A stretch of DNA of 64,000 nt, from the NCBI GenBank assembly GCA_941918925.1, contig OW799233.1, forward strand, positions 113,085,833-113,149,832, read 5' to 3'. A program made the position numbers and the translations under genes. Positions within the stretch are counted from its first letter, which is position 1. The number at the start of each line of letters is the position of its first letter. The notes beneath the pieces were generated by a model that worked only from the letters and a program-made list of their open reading frames with translations, ran no database searches and was not told where the DNA came from. The stretch is from Phyto melanocephala (taxonomy: Eukaryota > Arthropoda > Insecta > Diptera > Rhinophoridae). Shown here piece by piece: positions 33,741-44,069 of this stretch.

Positions 33741-34006
33741 TCATATATGTTACAAAATAAACAGTTAAATAAAATATGTATGTACTCGTATGTTTGCAAA
33801 AAAGTTAGGCAAGTTAAAAACTTATTTTATGTCTTTCTACATCGATTGCATTCTAATTAATTGTTTTTAATTAAATTTTGGAGTTGTAATTGTTTGCATT
33901 TTATTTATTAATTATGAAATTTCTTGAATTATATTTTTGCAATTTACTTTTTTTGGGTAATCAATACTTTTAACTGTTTTTTCGAATTTAAAACCAAAGT
34001 ATATTT

Positions 34007-35215
34007 TTATACCCACCACCAAAAAAAATTGTGGTAGTATATTCATTTTGTCATTCCGTTTGTAACACATCGAAATATCCATTTCAGACCCCATAAAGTA
34101 TATATATTCTGAATATTCTGGGTTTCATTTTATGACGATCTAGTTATGTCCCCCCATCTGTCCGTCTGTTGAAAGCACAATAGAGCTCGGACCGAAAAAG
34201 CTAGGGGGCTCAAATTTTGCCAAAATATTTCTTATACACAAGGTTTGTTTGGTATTGAAAATAAGCTAAATCGGAATATTAGGAAGAGAGTTATAGCTCG
34301 TAATACAGAGAAGGTCGAAAAAACCTTGTCCTTTCAACATCGAATAAAATGGAATTGTATCCAAACGCATTAACGTAGAGATTAAACTTGGCATTAAACT
34401 TCAAATATATATTTCCTACGTAAAAACAATTTTATTTTTCCTGAAAGTTGTTTAAGGCTACGCATTAGGAAAGAAGTTATAGATCAAAATGTACAAAAAT
34501 TTATACCGCACAGTGTATTTTTCGGTATATTCAAAATTTAAAACGTAATATAACTGGCAAAATTAGATGTACAATTCTGAAATTTTGCAAACATTGCTTT
34601 TTGGTCAAAGGCTTTGTTTTAACGGAAAATAAATATGACCCGCCTACTTTTACGCCCACCTCCCATAAAACGCTTTATCTCAAATTCGTATAATTTCTCT
34701 AAGAATAATGATTTTTGAATAATGAAGGACTATATTGAAATATTTAAGTTGTACTCATAAGCAAAAACAACTTTGACACACCTACTATAACGCCCACTTT
34801 TCACGTTTTCTACTGTTAAAGAAATTTAAAAGCTCATGAAACTGACAATGTCATTTTATGCCAGAAAATTTAGGTGACACGCCCACTTTAACGCCTACCT
34901 CCCATATAACGGTTTATCTTAAATTCATATAATTTCTCTATGGACAAAGTTTTTGGAAGAATAAAGGACTACATTGAAATATCACAGTTTTTTTTTATTT
35001 GCGGAAACTACATTAACACGCCTACTTTGACGTCCACTTTCATTGAAAGACTCAATTTACGAAAACATTTTACTAGCATTCCGAAGTTATACAAAGAAAG
35101 TGATACATTTTTAAGTATAAAGAGATTATTCCATAGCGATTACAAACAATAACAAAATAATACAATTTGTACTATAAAAGTGCACAAAATTGGTGGTGGG
35201 AATATCGTGCTCCTA
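34007..35215 (+). repeat. 1.2-kb repeat with TACCCACCACCA ends
   Basis: It begins TATACCCACCACCAAAAAAA, then TGTCATTCCGTTTGTAACAC and CCCCATAAAGTATATATATT (the mini-me-type core, inverted), then CATCTGTCCGTCTGTTG. It ends with TTGGTGGTGGGAATATCGTG, the rough complement of its start. Inside, two diverged units of about 230 bases (CCTCCCATAWAACGSTTTATCT, ATAATTTCTCTA, GACTACATTGAAATAT, ACACGCCTACTTTGACG) lie in tandem at about 34640-34870 and 34870-35050. A different subfamily from the others here. No credible gene; the 70-codon ORF 34940-35152 is inside the repeat. Confidence 0.65.
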
Positions 35216-35689
35216 CTTGTTTATTTAGGTAATAGCCATAATTTCATTATAAATTATTCAATGTTTGAAAATATTTTTAACTTTAAAAACTTAAATTAGT
35301 TTTCTTTTATAAATAAGACTTTAAAAAAAAACTAGTTAAAACTTGAAAAATTACACAAGGCTTTAAAAATGTCTTGGCTTTTATTGTTAACTGCCTTTTA
35401 AACAGTTGGTTTAATTCTGTAGGATTATATTCAGGTAATTTCCTACAGGGTTGCATTTGTTAGCAGAGTTGTATCTTTAGATGTTATATTTTTTCATTAC
35501 TTACAAAAATACAGATGTCGAAGTATCTAGTCTCTGCTTTAGGGTATTGAGTATCCAAAAAGGGCAATTACTATAGACTATGTACCTAATTTCTCAATAC
35601 TCTTCTAGAACTATTTATTATATCTAAATGATTTAACGGTAAGAGAGAATCGATTTAAAAAAAAAATTCTTTTCATCACATCTAATAAA

Positions 35690-36060
35690 AAGTAAAGCCC
35701 AATCACACTGCCTGACCAAAATCTGCAACAGACAGTTGCTCGTTATAAGTGCATTTGTTTTTCAAGGATTGCATGAGGGTTTTCTGAGTACCAAATTCGA
35801 CATTCAGGTGGAAATATTAAAAGTTTTCTTAATTTTAGCTACAGTATTTTTTACAACAGCAATATTTTTAAGATACCGACCGGTGTCTTCATTCGCAAGT
35901 TAACTGTCTATAACCGACTAAGTTTCTTCAAATTTTTCGAACACTCTTCGAATGCTTTTGTGAGCGGTCTCGGCATAACTTTGCAAATTTTTTTTAATAA
36001 ATGTTTATATTTTTAACGCATTGTTCTTTCGTACATCGCTCCATTTTTAATAAAAGTAAT
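35690..36060 (-). pseudogene. mariner transposase fossil, N-terminus joined to core
   Basis: Minus strand from about 36055: MERCTKEQC, then FAKLCRDRSQKHSKSVRKI in another frame. After a deletion comes a stretch whose bases match the 38.1 kb copy (GAGAAACAAATGCA there; GAAAAACAAATGCA here, then ACGAGCAACTGTCTG in both). It is an old relative of the 37780-38710 element; no catalytic triad can be assembled. Confidence 0.55.
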
Positions 36061-36299
36061 AAATTTATGTGACAGCTGCCGAACTACAGATTTGCCACTT
36101 GCACAAGAAAAATGCAACTAATTTAAAAAGTGAACTCTTAATAACTCATGAAACATGGGTTTCTTTTCATCTTGTTCTATGCACTTATTAGAATGAAGTG
36201 AGTTTTATGAATATATTTATATAAAAATATGCTCTCCAATGACACTTTAAGTTGCAATCATGAATGTTTCACCTAAATTGAACCACTTTAACATGGGTT

Positions 36300-36818
36300 G
36301 AACTCAAGCATTCAATATTTCTTTAGCTGGGTAGCTCTTGGATCTTTAAAACCCCAGAACCTACAATTCTGCTGGATAACAAATTCATTTGAATAAGAAC
36401 GAGCTTCATCACTTATAATTAGATTTTCAATAAAGTTGAATTCATTACTAGCCAAATGTTTAAATTTAACTTCAAAATTAGGATGTTGTCGATGATCTGC
36501 GAGTTTTAATTCTTGCGCTAATTGCACCTTCTATGGGAGTAACAGTAAACGTTTTTTAAAATGAGCCATAGTGACTTTCATTAACACTTTGCTCTACCCG
36601 TTCAATATTTTCTTGAGTGCGAAAAAACAAGGTAGAGTTGTCTACCGGTTGGATTTAAATCTCTTATGGTCGAAATTCTGAAGCTAAAATGTTTGCGTTA
36701 AAATAGTTCTTTGTTGAGTTATGAATTTCCCCAGTTTCTACATTATCTGAAAAAAAAAATATATATATAAACGAAAAAGTTATTAAATGGTGTATTTTGG
36801 CCCACCCTGTATAAGAAA
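36300..36818 (-). pseudogene. mariner-like element, 5' part of transposase
   Basis: The minus-strand start TATACAGGGTGGGCCAAAAT (36818 down) is a typical Tc1/mariner-type end. Then come a segment reading TQENIERVEQSV, later MQLAQELKLADH and NLIISDEARSYSNEFVIQQNCRFWG. The last corresponds to the first catalytic region (family SDEAHF; here SDEARS, so Asp is kept but His is lost). The sequence stops near 36310 without the C-terminal half. Frameshifts separate the blocks. Confidence 0.65.
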
Positions 36819-36819
36819 A

Positions 36820-37780
36820 ACTACACACTAATTAAAAATAATAATAATTTTTATTTTTTTTATACACTTGATCACAGCATTGAAGTGTTTGCCTCCGCAC
36901 ATTGTTGACGATGCTGATGCAACTTTTTCTCTTTTTGACATTAATGTGATTTAATGCTTTTAGCGCAGTTGACTACATTTTTGGGCAAGCCAATAAACGT
37001 AACGCGGTTAGCATAAATATTTAACTTTTTATTATCTTTCCTGAAGCTTTTTAACAAATAGAGTATTTGTTTAATGTAAAGACGCTAAGATATATGGTGT
37101 TTGGCCTAGAAACAAAAATCCATTTGGCAATCGAAATTTTATTAGTTTTATTATTTTACACAAATCTTAAAAAGATGAGTCTGTGTACAAGAGTTGGTTT
37201 AAATTTTAAAGAGATGCATAGTTATTTTTTAAAGCTTTATGATTATTTTCTGTTAATGTGTGAAGTGTTTTTTTTTTTCAAATTTCAATCTGCTCTTGTA
37301 TGTCTCTGATTAATTTGTAAGTGAGCCACTAATACCTACAAATGAGTACGTGTATGAGTCATGTCACAATTTTCATTCGCGCTTGTTATATGGTTATTTA
37401 TTTACTTATTTTTTTACTAATCTCCACTACTATGTGAAAATAATGCAGTTTAAGCTGTTTTGAACTATTTGCTATTCTCATTTAGGCCTTTTTGATTTAA
37501 TTATTTAATCTATTGTTGCACCTTACAATAACCAAGGTGTAATATTGTCAGCTGATTACTTTAATACAGACATTAGCAGTTTTTCATTTCTAACAAATTT
37601 AATTTTCTGAATAACTTTATTTAGAAAAACTAAAGACTAAATAATGCTTTAAAAATATCATTACTTGCGATGAAAAATGCATTCATTACGATAACTTTAT
37701 GCGCAAGAGATCGTAGGAGTTACCCGGCTAGCCAACTGATTTGACAACAAAGCCAAATGCTATAGCGCTAAGGTAATGCT
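36820..37780. other. no firmly recognised feature
   Basis: AT-rich. A mixed-composition patch at 36880-37015 has a 37-codon minus-strand frame (MSKREKVASASSTMCGGKHF...), but no splice signal and no match I recognise. ORF 37067-37309 looks random. Confidence 0.35.
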
Positions 37781-38710
37781 CGGTATTTGATGGGAACAAA
37801 ATGGTCTTATTTATTATGAGCTACGGAAAACTGGCCAGACTAGTGTTGATAACAGGCCATTATTCTTTTCATAAAATTCTTCATGACTTTTTCACAAAGA
37901 TGTGGCGGTATCTCACTGATTACGCGTTGGATCTTGGACTTGAGCTCAGGAATTGTTTCTGGTTTATTTGCATAAAGTCGAAATTTCACAAAATTTCCAA
38001 AGAAAAAATCGTACAGCTTTAAATCGCCTGATCTTGGTAGCCAGTTAATATCGAATTTCTAATTTTTTCTGGAAACCGTTGCTGCAATAAATGGATAGTT
38101 TCATGCGCGGTGTGGCAGGTGGCTCTATCTTCCTAAAACCTTATATCGTCCAGATCTATGCCATATAGTTGAGGCTATAAGAACAATTTCGGCCTCATCT
38201 TCTTTGGCCGCCTGGCAAAATCCGCACCAGACAGTTGCTCGTTGTGGTTGCATTTGTTTCTCATGAATTGCATAAGAATTTTCTGAGCGCTTAATTCGAC
38301 AATTTTGTGTATTTACGAAGTTATGTAGATGGAAATGCACTACATCAGAGATGATTTTTTCGAAAAATTAGCATTGACTTCACTTTGCTCTATTACCCAT
38401 TGAACGAAGTGCCGGTGCTTTCAATGGTCTCCATGTTTGAACTGCTGAGCAAGCTGAGTTTTGTACGCATTAAGGTGGAGGTATTTTATCAAAACTTTCT
38501 GCGTAGTGTTTTATAGATGCAGAATTGATGTTCTTTGGTTTTCGGCTAAACTCTCGTTTGCAACAGCAATGTTTTTATGAAGCCGGCTTCAAATTTTTTG
38601 ATAACTCTTCAAATGGTTTAAGTTCGCGAGCGGTCTCAGCATAAGTTTTAAAATTTGTTTAATAAGTTTTCATGTCAAACTTCAGAAGTGCCACTAGCAC
38701 ACAATTCATT
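37780..38710 (-). pseudogene. mariner transposase fossil, near full length
   Basis: Minus-strand blocks in order: ARELKPFEELSKNL near 38640, DVVHFHLHNFVNTQNCRIK (38320 region, first catalytic Asp block changed from SDEAHF), EKQMQPQRATVWCGF, SHLPHRA (second catalytic block QQDGATCHTA not recognisable), INWLPRSGDLKLYDFFFGNF (third acidic residue still present), LYANKPETIPELKSKIQ and EIPPHLCEKVMKNFMKRI. This is the layout of a mariner/IS630 transposase of about 340 residues. There are several stops and frameshifts, and two of three catalytic blocks are damaged. It is related to the fossils at 35690 and 40054. Confidence 0.75.
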
Positions 38711-39099
38711 CAAGGAGTATTGCTCTTAGACTATGATGACTATAATCATAATTTTTGCGTGAAATTAGAAAGAGATTATTGTAAAAGATTTGCCTCGCCC
38801 GTATTATACTTTAGACCAAAACTATCCGACTATTAGTTGTGTCGATGGATGTAGAACACTCCCTCATGATACGTTTTTGACCTTTAAAGATGGGCAGAAA
38901 TATGGAGAAATAGCTAACAGTATCCAGTACTTTGAATAATTTTATGTTGTACATACATACGTTTCAAAATAAAGCTGAACATTTTTAAGCTTTACAGCCT
39001 ACAATCTTTTACTTAGTTTATTTCTGAACTAAAAACACAATAAAAGTATTACGTCACAAATCTTATTTTAAAAAGAAATGTGTATATTAACCCTTATTT

Positions 39100-39346
39100 C
39101 TGTGGCTTGGAGCTAAAAGGGCCAATGTCACTTTTTTGCTCTTTTGAGTTAATCATTGCATTAGATTTGTTTTCTTGCTCTATTTCATTATGGTAAAACA
39201 GCTTAAATCATACTTAACCCAGAACAGCTTCATATATGAAATGCTGGCCAATGTCACTATGAAAGCATCTATAAAAGTTCAAGTTCAATTTCAATTTTCT
39301 CAAAAGTAAATATTTTGACATTGGCCCTTTTAGCTCCAAGCCACAG
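39100..39346. mobile_element. 247-bp MITE with perfect 31-bp inverted ends
   Basis: The ends are CTGTGGCTTGGAGCTAAAAG (continuing GGCCAATGTCA) and the exact complement at 39316-39346. ATTT lies directly outside both (39096-39099 and 39347-39350), a 4-bp target duplication. The second copy is at 15888-16135. The interior has the same wording (TGCATTAGATTTGTTTTC, AACCCAGAACAGCTTCATA) and no ORF. Confidence 0.85.
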
Positions 39347-39349
39347 ATT

Positions 39350-39985
39350 TATATCAGCACAATATTTGACCGGAAAAAGACTATTGTAATTAAAAATTTT
39401 ACCCAAAAAAATTAAATTTTCAAATTAGGCTAAAAAACAAAATTCACGATCATTTTAAAAATTTTTATTACATTTTTATGTTGTTTTTTTTTTTGTAAAA
39501 TATCACCAATAAATATAAAATATTTAAACAAAAAAAAATCAAAAATAAACAATTATTTTTTAACTAAAAAAATTAGAATTTTCAAATATCAATTAAACCG
39601 CAAATGATAAAAGATCTTGATCATAATCAATACGGTCCTTAATTAACTAATTTTTTGTTACTGGTAACTTGCTTTATATATAATTTTTTATTATGAATAG
39701 TTAGAGTAATTCTTATTGACAACAAAATTATTATATTTATTTATAATTTATGTTTTTTCAAAGTTTTACACAGATTTCGCACACTTGTTTACCCGCACAA
39801 AGTTCACAAAAATAGAGATTTACCCGAAATTAAAAAAAAAGTTAATATTTGTAATTTTACAAATCTATAATTTTGTAATGTGAATAGGTTCAGTGTAAAC
39901 TAGAATTAAACGAAGAGAAGGAAATGTTCCTTTAACATCTTTTGTTACTTTGTCTTTATACATTTCACTTGTAATTTCAGTTATA
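39350..39985. other. AT-rich sequence without a recognised feature
   Basis: Only A/T-rich runs; no terminus or repeat seen. Confidence 0.4.
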
Positions 39986-40053
39986 TATTTACATATGTAT
40001 ATAACTTTGTCATTCATTCTACAATATACATTTCGGACCCCATAAAGTATATA

Positions 40054-40966
40054 TCGGGTGTCCCAACTAGAATGCAATTTTTAAATTTGGCGCCATTCGA
40101 AGTGTCATTGTTTGACATTTGAACAATTGTTATTGTTTGCTAGTAGAAAGTACGAGGTTAGTAAAAATGGAGCGCTACACGAATGAACAACGCATTCTCA
40201 TTGTGAAATTGTTTTACCAAAATGGTGAAAGTTTTGCGGCTACAGTTCGCAAATTGCGATCAATTTGGGGTCACAATAATGCTCCAAAAGAGTCAACTGT
40301 AAAGTGATTAATGGATAAATTTGCCGAAACTGGATCTGTTAGTGATGTAAAGACAACAACGCGCCTTCGACCAGGTCGATCGACCGAAAATGTCACAGCT
40401 GTACGTAATAATGTCGCTAAAACTCCATCCACCTCAATTCGACACCGAGCTCAGCAAATTGGTGTCTCCAAAGTTTTTTCTTGCCTAGAATTGAAGAAAT
40501 TAATGTGGAGGGTATGTGGTTTCAAAAAGATGGCGCCACATGTCATACAGCCAGAGAAACAATTCAATTGCTGCATCAGTCATTTCCCGGTCGTGTTATT
40601 TCGCGTTTTGGAGACCAGAATTGGCCGCCTAGATCGTGTGATTTAACACCTTTAGATTTTTATCTTTGGGGTTTTTTGAAGTCGATGGTTTACGCGAATA
40701 AGCCGACGACGACTCAAGCCTTAAAAGAGAAAATTGGACGCTGCATTAATGAAATACCGCAGCATTTATGCAAAAAGGTCATTGAAATTTTCATTAAAAG
40801 ATCGCGTGTGTGCCAGCAAAGCCGCGGCGGTCATCTGCACGATATATTGTTTAATACATAACCTCATTCTGTCTACTTTACGATATAATAAAGTTTCACG
40901 ATTTTTTTTTTTAATATCTGTATTTTATTTAAAATTTAAAAATTGCGTTCTAGTTGGGACACCTGA
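40054..40966 (+). mobile_element. mariner-like element, 913 bp, well-kept ends
   Basis: The left end TCGGGTGTCCCAACTAGAAT and the inverted right end (ATTGCGTTCTAGTTGGGACA then CCTGA) agree over about 30 bases with two or three mismatches. TA lies outside both ends (40052-40053 and 40967-40968). It is inserted at a TA in the core of a mini-me-like repeat. The interior is a transposase gene with a large deletion, so this copy could move only with help from another element. Confidence 0.9.
40169..40861 (+). pseudogene. mariner transposase with about 150 residues deleted
   Basis: It starts MERYTNEQRILIVKLFYQNG (helix-turn-helix domain), with one TGA at 40305-40307, then MDKFAETGSVSDVKTTTRLR and SIRHRAQQIGVS. 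At about 40470-40480 the sequence jumps to the late core: PRIEEINVEGMWFQKDGATC (second catalytic Asp intact), NWPPRSCDLTPLDFYLWGF (third acidic position intact), and the end RSRGGHLHDILFNT at 40861. The first catalytic block (SDEAHF) is lost in the deletion, and a frame change occurs at the junction. The two flanking parts are otherwise nearly stop-free, so the copy is younger than the other mariners here. Confidence 0.85.
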
Positions 40967-41273
40967 TATAATTATGAAAGCTTGTGAATAGCGGAGTCGA
41001 TTAAACAACCTCCGTTTGTCCGTGTGTTGATTGAAATCAGCTTTTACAAGCGCTCTCATGTTGCACAGACCTGTATCTTATATTAATCTTTCGGAAATGT
41101 TACCATTACTGAAATATCAGCCAATATGCACCTGTTTTTACTCACAAAATTTAACATTTTTCAGCCTTTTTGAACACGTTTGCTAGTATTTCTTTTCGTT
41201 AACAATCTTGGACAAATCGAACTCTATTTAGCTAGATTATATGTAAAACTAATTTCAAAATAATATATATTTT

Positions 41274-43125
41274 TTATACCCTTCACCTGTAGTGCCAACG
41301 GTATATATAGCTTTGACATTTCATATCAATATTGATATATTTTTTGAATGGCTTTTGACTAGGGAAGTGGATTGAGCAATGTGTTTGTGTTGGTTGAAAT
41401 CAACTTTAAGAAGCCCGCACATGTTACGCAAATTTGTGTGTGGTATTAATCTTTTGAATATATATGGGGAAACGCTACTGAAATCCACCACAATCGCCCC
41501 ATAACTTTCTGAAATTTGAGCAAATTACCACGACTGCCTCAGGTTTTTCCCATATTTTTACTACAAAAATCACAATTTTTTAGACCAAGAATAATTTTCA
41601 AATATGTCTGCTACTATTTTTAGATACACATATGTATGTATATACTATTTTAAACAAATCGGAATCGGAAAGTTATAGACAAAAATAATTTAAAAAAAAA
41701 TATATTTTTTTTTTAATAATTCAAGTAATTACGGCTCCTTAATTATTCTCCACAGTCTTAAAAATAAGTTTTGAGAAAAACTGACAGATTAGTTGATAAC
41801 TAACTGAGATATAAGCACAAAAATACAACTTTTTCAGTGTTTTCCTGAAAACTGAAATTTATTTTTTCAGATTTTGGATAACAGAGAGAAGCGATATGGG
41901 TATAACAAGAAAGTACTTGACCTGAAAAATATAATTTAATATAAAAAACTGTAAAATCAATCATGGCCGCCAATAAAAAATGGCTTACAACAAATTTATG
42001 TATGTGTCAAATTCAGTAATTTAAAATGTACCCTCTTCAACCCCTACAATATTAGTATCAAATCAAAGGGCGTGACCAGTACAATACAGTAAACTATGAA
42101 AAAATAAATAATCCAAAATATCGCACTAAACCAAATATGGGTATCAAATGAAAGAGCTTGGCTGGTGTAACACAGCCAACTATTAAAAAAATTCAAAATC
42201 AAAGATATACTCCGAAATAATAAAGCCCAATAGCATGTAACATTATATCCGAATTTTTTAAAAAAAATATAAAAAAAAAATAATAAAATATAAATAATAT
42301 ATTAAATAAAATAAAATTTTTTTGGCTCAGCTGGAATTCGATGCCACGTTTACTTTAACCAATATTTATGTAGGTTGTTCCTGTAATTGTGAAAAAAACG
42401 AGGTGGTCTTGGTTTTTTGCTCATATCTCAGAAAGTTATGGGGCGATTGTGCTGAATTTCAATAGCGATTCATTCCTGGATATTTCTAAGAGATTGATAC
42501 CATATACAGATCTGAAAAACATATAGTTGCTTCTAAAAGTTGATTTTAACCAACACATGAACGGACAGGCAGACGGTCGACTCCTCTATTCATAAGCTTT
42601 CAGAAAATATATACTTTATGGGGTCGGAAATGAAAATTGTTGAAATTACAAACGGAATGACAAAGCTATATATACCCTTGTGCACCACAGGTGAAGGGTA
42701 TAATAAAGGGCTTGACTTATAGAATAATTCACACTGTAAAATAAAATTAAAATCCAAGGAAGCCGCCGGACAAAATTGCGTACAATAAACTTATATATGG
42801 AGCAAATTTAGTATTTTATGTACCTCCTTCAAACTACCCCCAACCCCACCCAAAATTGTTATAAAATAAAAGAGCTTGGCTAGTTGAAAATAAAAATATT
42901 GAAATCCAATATGGCGTCCTAAAATATAAATTACGGATATGACTCATTCAACACACTTAAGATGGGATCAAATGGCTTAACTAATAGACTAAAAACTAAT
43001 TATTTGTATGTAAAAATTTAAATTAAATATGACGTTCGCAATAGTAAAGCCAAATGGCATTTAACATTAAATCTGAAATCTAGACTAAGCCACAATGTCG
43101 TCACTATACCTATATCCATGATGGT
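41274..43125 (-). repeat. long mini-me-like repeat with nested insertions
   Basis: Starts TATACCCTTCACCTGTAGTG, passes GGCTTTTGACTAGGG, GTTGAAATCAACTTTAAGAA, TGAGATATAAGCACAAAAAT and CAAATCAAAGGGCGTGACCA. Further on come ATGGCG-type phrases and TATGGTGACGATAT-like wording (complement). It resumes after the LINE at 44030 and ends at 44067 with the family terminus. A second copy (42240-42703) lies inside it. Confidence 0.65.
42240..42703 (+). repeat. mini-me-like repeat, 3' half, nested
   Basis: The A/T-only tract is followed by GGCTCAGCTGGAATTCGATG, GCTCATATCTCAGAAAGTTA, CACATGAACGGACAGGCAG, ATATACTTTATGGGGTCGG and the end CACCACAGGTGAAGGGTATA. It matches the 13993 copy closely. Orientation is opposite to the repeat around it. 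Confidence 0.75.
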
Positions 43126-43138
43126 AAAGGTGTTATCA

Positions 43139-43731
43139 AATTTTCAAAATACATAAAACCGAAGGTAAAGAAAATCATGTATCAATTATTAATACGACCT
43201 ATTCTAACATATGGTTGTCAAATATGGTTCAATATTTCCCCCTCTTACATGGAAAAATTAAGAATTTTTGAAAGAAAATGCCTGAGAGGTTGTACGTCTC
43301 TTTATAGAACCTCACGTAGTAATTATACAAAATATATTTCAAATAGTAAACTATATAATGAAGCACAGATCTCTAGAATTGATAACTTCATTATACACGT
43401 AATAAGAAATCACATTATGAAAAGTCTTGAATGCTACGAAAATAATTTAATTATGGCACCTTATTATGCTAGTGATGAGTATATAAAGAAAACTTTACAA
43501 AATGGATTTGTACCCCCTGAGGCCTTCCTATACCTCGATAGTCAAGGTTTTATACAAAACGAAACTGGCACTCCTATATTTTATCACATTTATAGAAGAG
43601 CCAACATAAAGAATATATATAGCAAAGAACTTACAACACAAAATAGCAGATTTGATACTAGCGTTTACGCAGCGGATAAAAAAATAGACACAAATATAAA
43701 TCTTAAAAAATATTGGTGGCTCAATAGATAA
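43139..43731 (+). CDS. LINE ORF2 C-terminal part (post-reverse-transcriptase region)
   Basis: The frame is open from the truncation point to the stop, about 196 residues; the ATG at 43177 is internal to the original protein. MYQLLIRPILTYGCQIWFN and LRIFERKCLRGC are the hallmark of the thumb region after the reverse transcriptase core in jockey/LOA-type LINEs ('LIRPVLTYG', 'FERKCLR'). The rest, with KYISNSKLY, RIDNFIIHVIRNHI and a Tyr/Asn-rich tail to YWWLNR, fits the C-terminus of such ORF2 proteins. The endonuclease and reverse transcriptase catalytic parts (FADD-type motif) lie upstream and are missing, so the fragment is inactive. Clade assignment is from memory. Confidence 0.75.
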
Positions 43732-44016
43732 TTGCCATTATTTTGTTTTATTTTTTGACTTTAGTTTTTATATTCTCTAAAATATATAAGCAAGGTTTTT
43801 TTCAAATTTTTCTTTGCATTTAGTCATATAGAAATACATAAATCGTATCATTAGGAATTAATATATATTATCCAAAAAATTATAATAACATATAGAAAAT
43901 ACTTGAGAGCTCGTTCATGGGACTGTGTATAATAACTAAGTTATATTCTTACTATTTGTTTATTTATAGTTAATTATATGATTTTTGTTTAAATAAACGT
44001 TTATATATAAAAAAAA
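43139..44016 (+). mobile_element. 5'-truncated non-LTR retrotransposon (LINE)
   Basis: AAAGGTGTTATCA flanks it exactly (43126-43138 and 44017-44029), a 13-bp target duplication. The insertion enters in the middle of an ORF, continues to the stop at 43731, then about 280 bases of 3' UTR. The AATAAA at 43992-43997 lies just upstream of a short A-run tail. The intact reading frame and exact duplication point to a fairly recent target-primed insertion. It interrupts the mini-me-like repeat that resumes at 44030. Confidence 0.9.
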
Positions 44017-44029
44017 AAAGGTGTTATCA

Positions 44030-44067
44030 GATTCGGTGCGGCCGAATATATCACTCTGAAATGTTTA
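44030..44067 (-). repeat. terminus of the mini-me-like repeat split by the LINE
   Basis: GATTCGGTGCGGCCGAATAT then CACTCTGAAATGTTT, the reverse of the family start, completing the copy that begins at 41274. Confidence 0.7.
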
Positions 44068-44069
44068 TT

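Larger units (their letters stand above)
39990..41272 (-). repeat. mini-me-like repeat split by a mariner
   Basis: Left part: GTATATAACTTTGTCATTC, TTTCGGACCCCATAAAGTAT. Right part (from 40967): ATTATGAAAGCTTGTGAATA, GGAGTCGATTAAACA, GTTTGTCCGTGTGTTG, GTTGCACAGACCTGTATC. The two halves join exactly across the 40054-40966 insertion. Confidence 0.75.
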
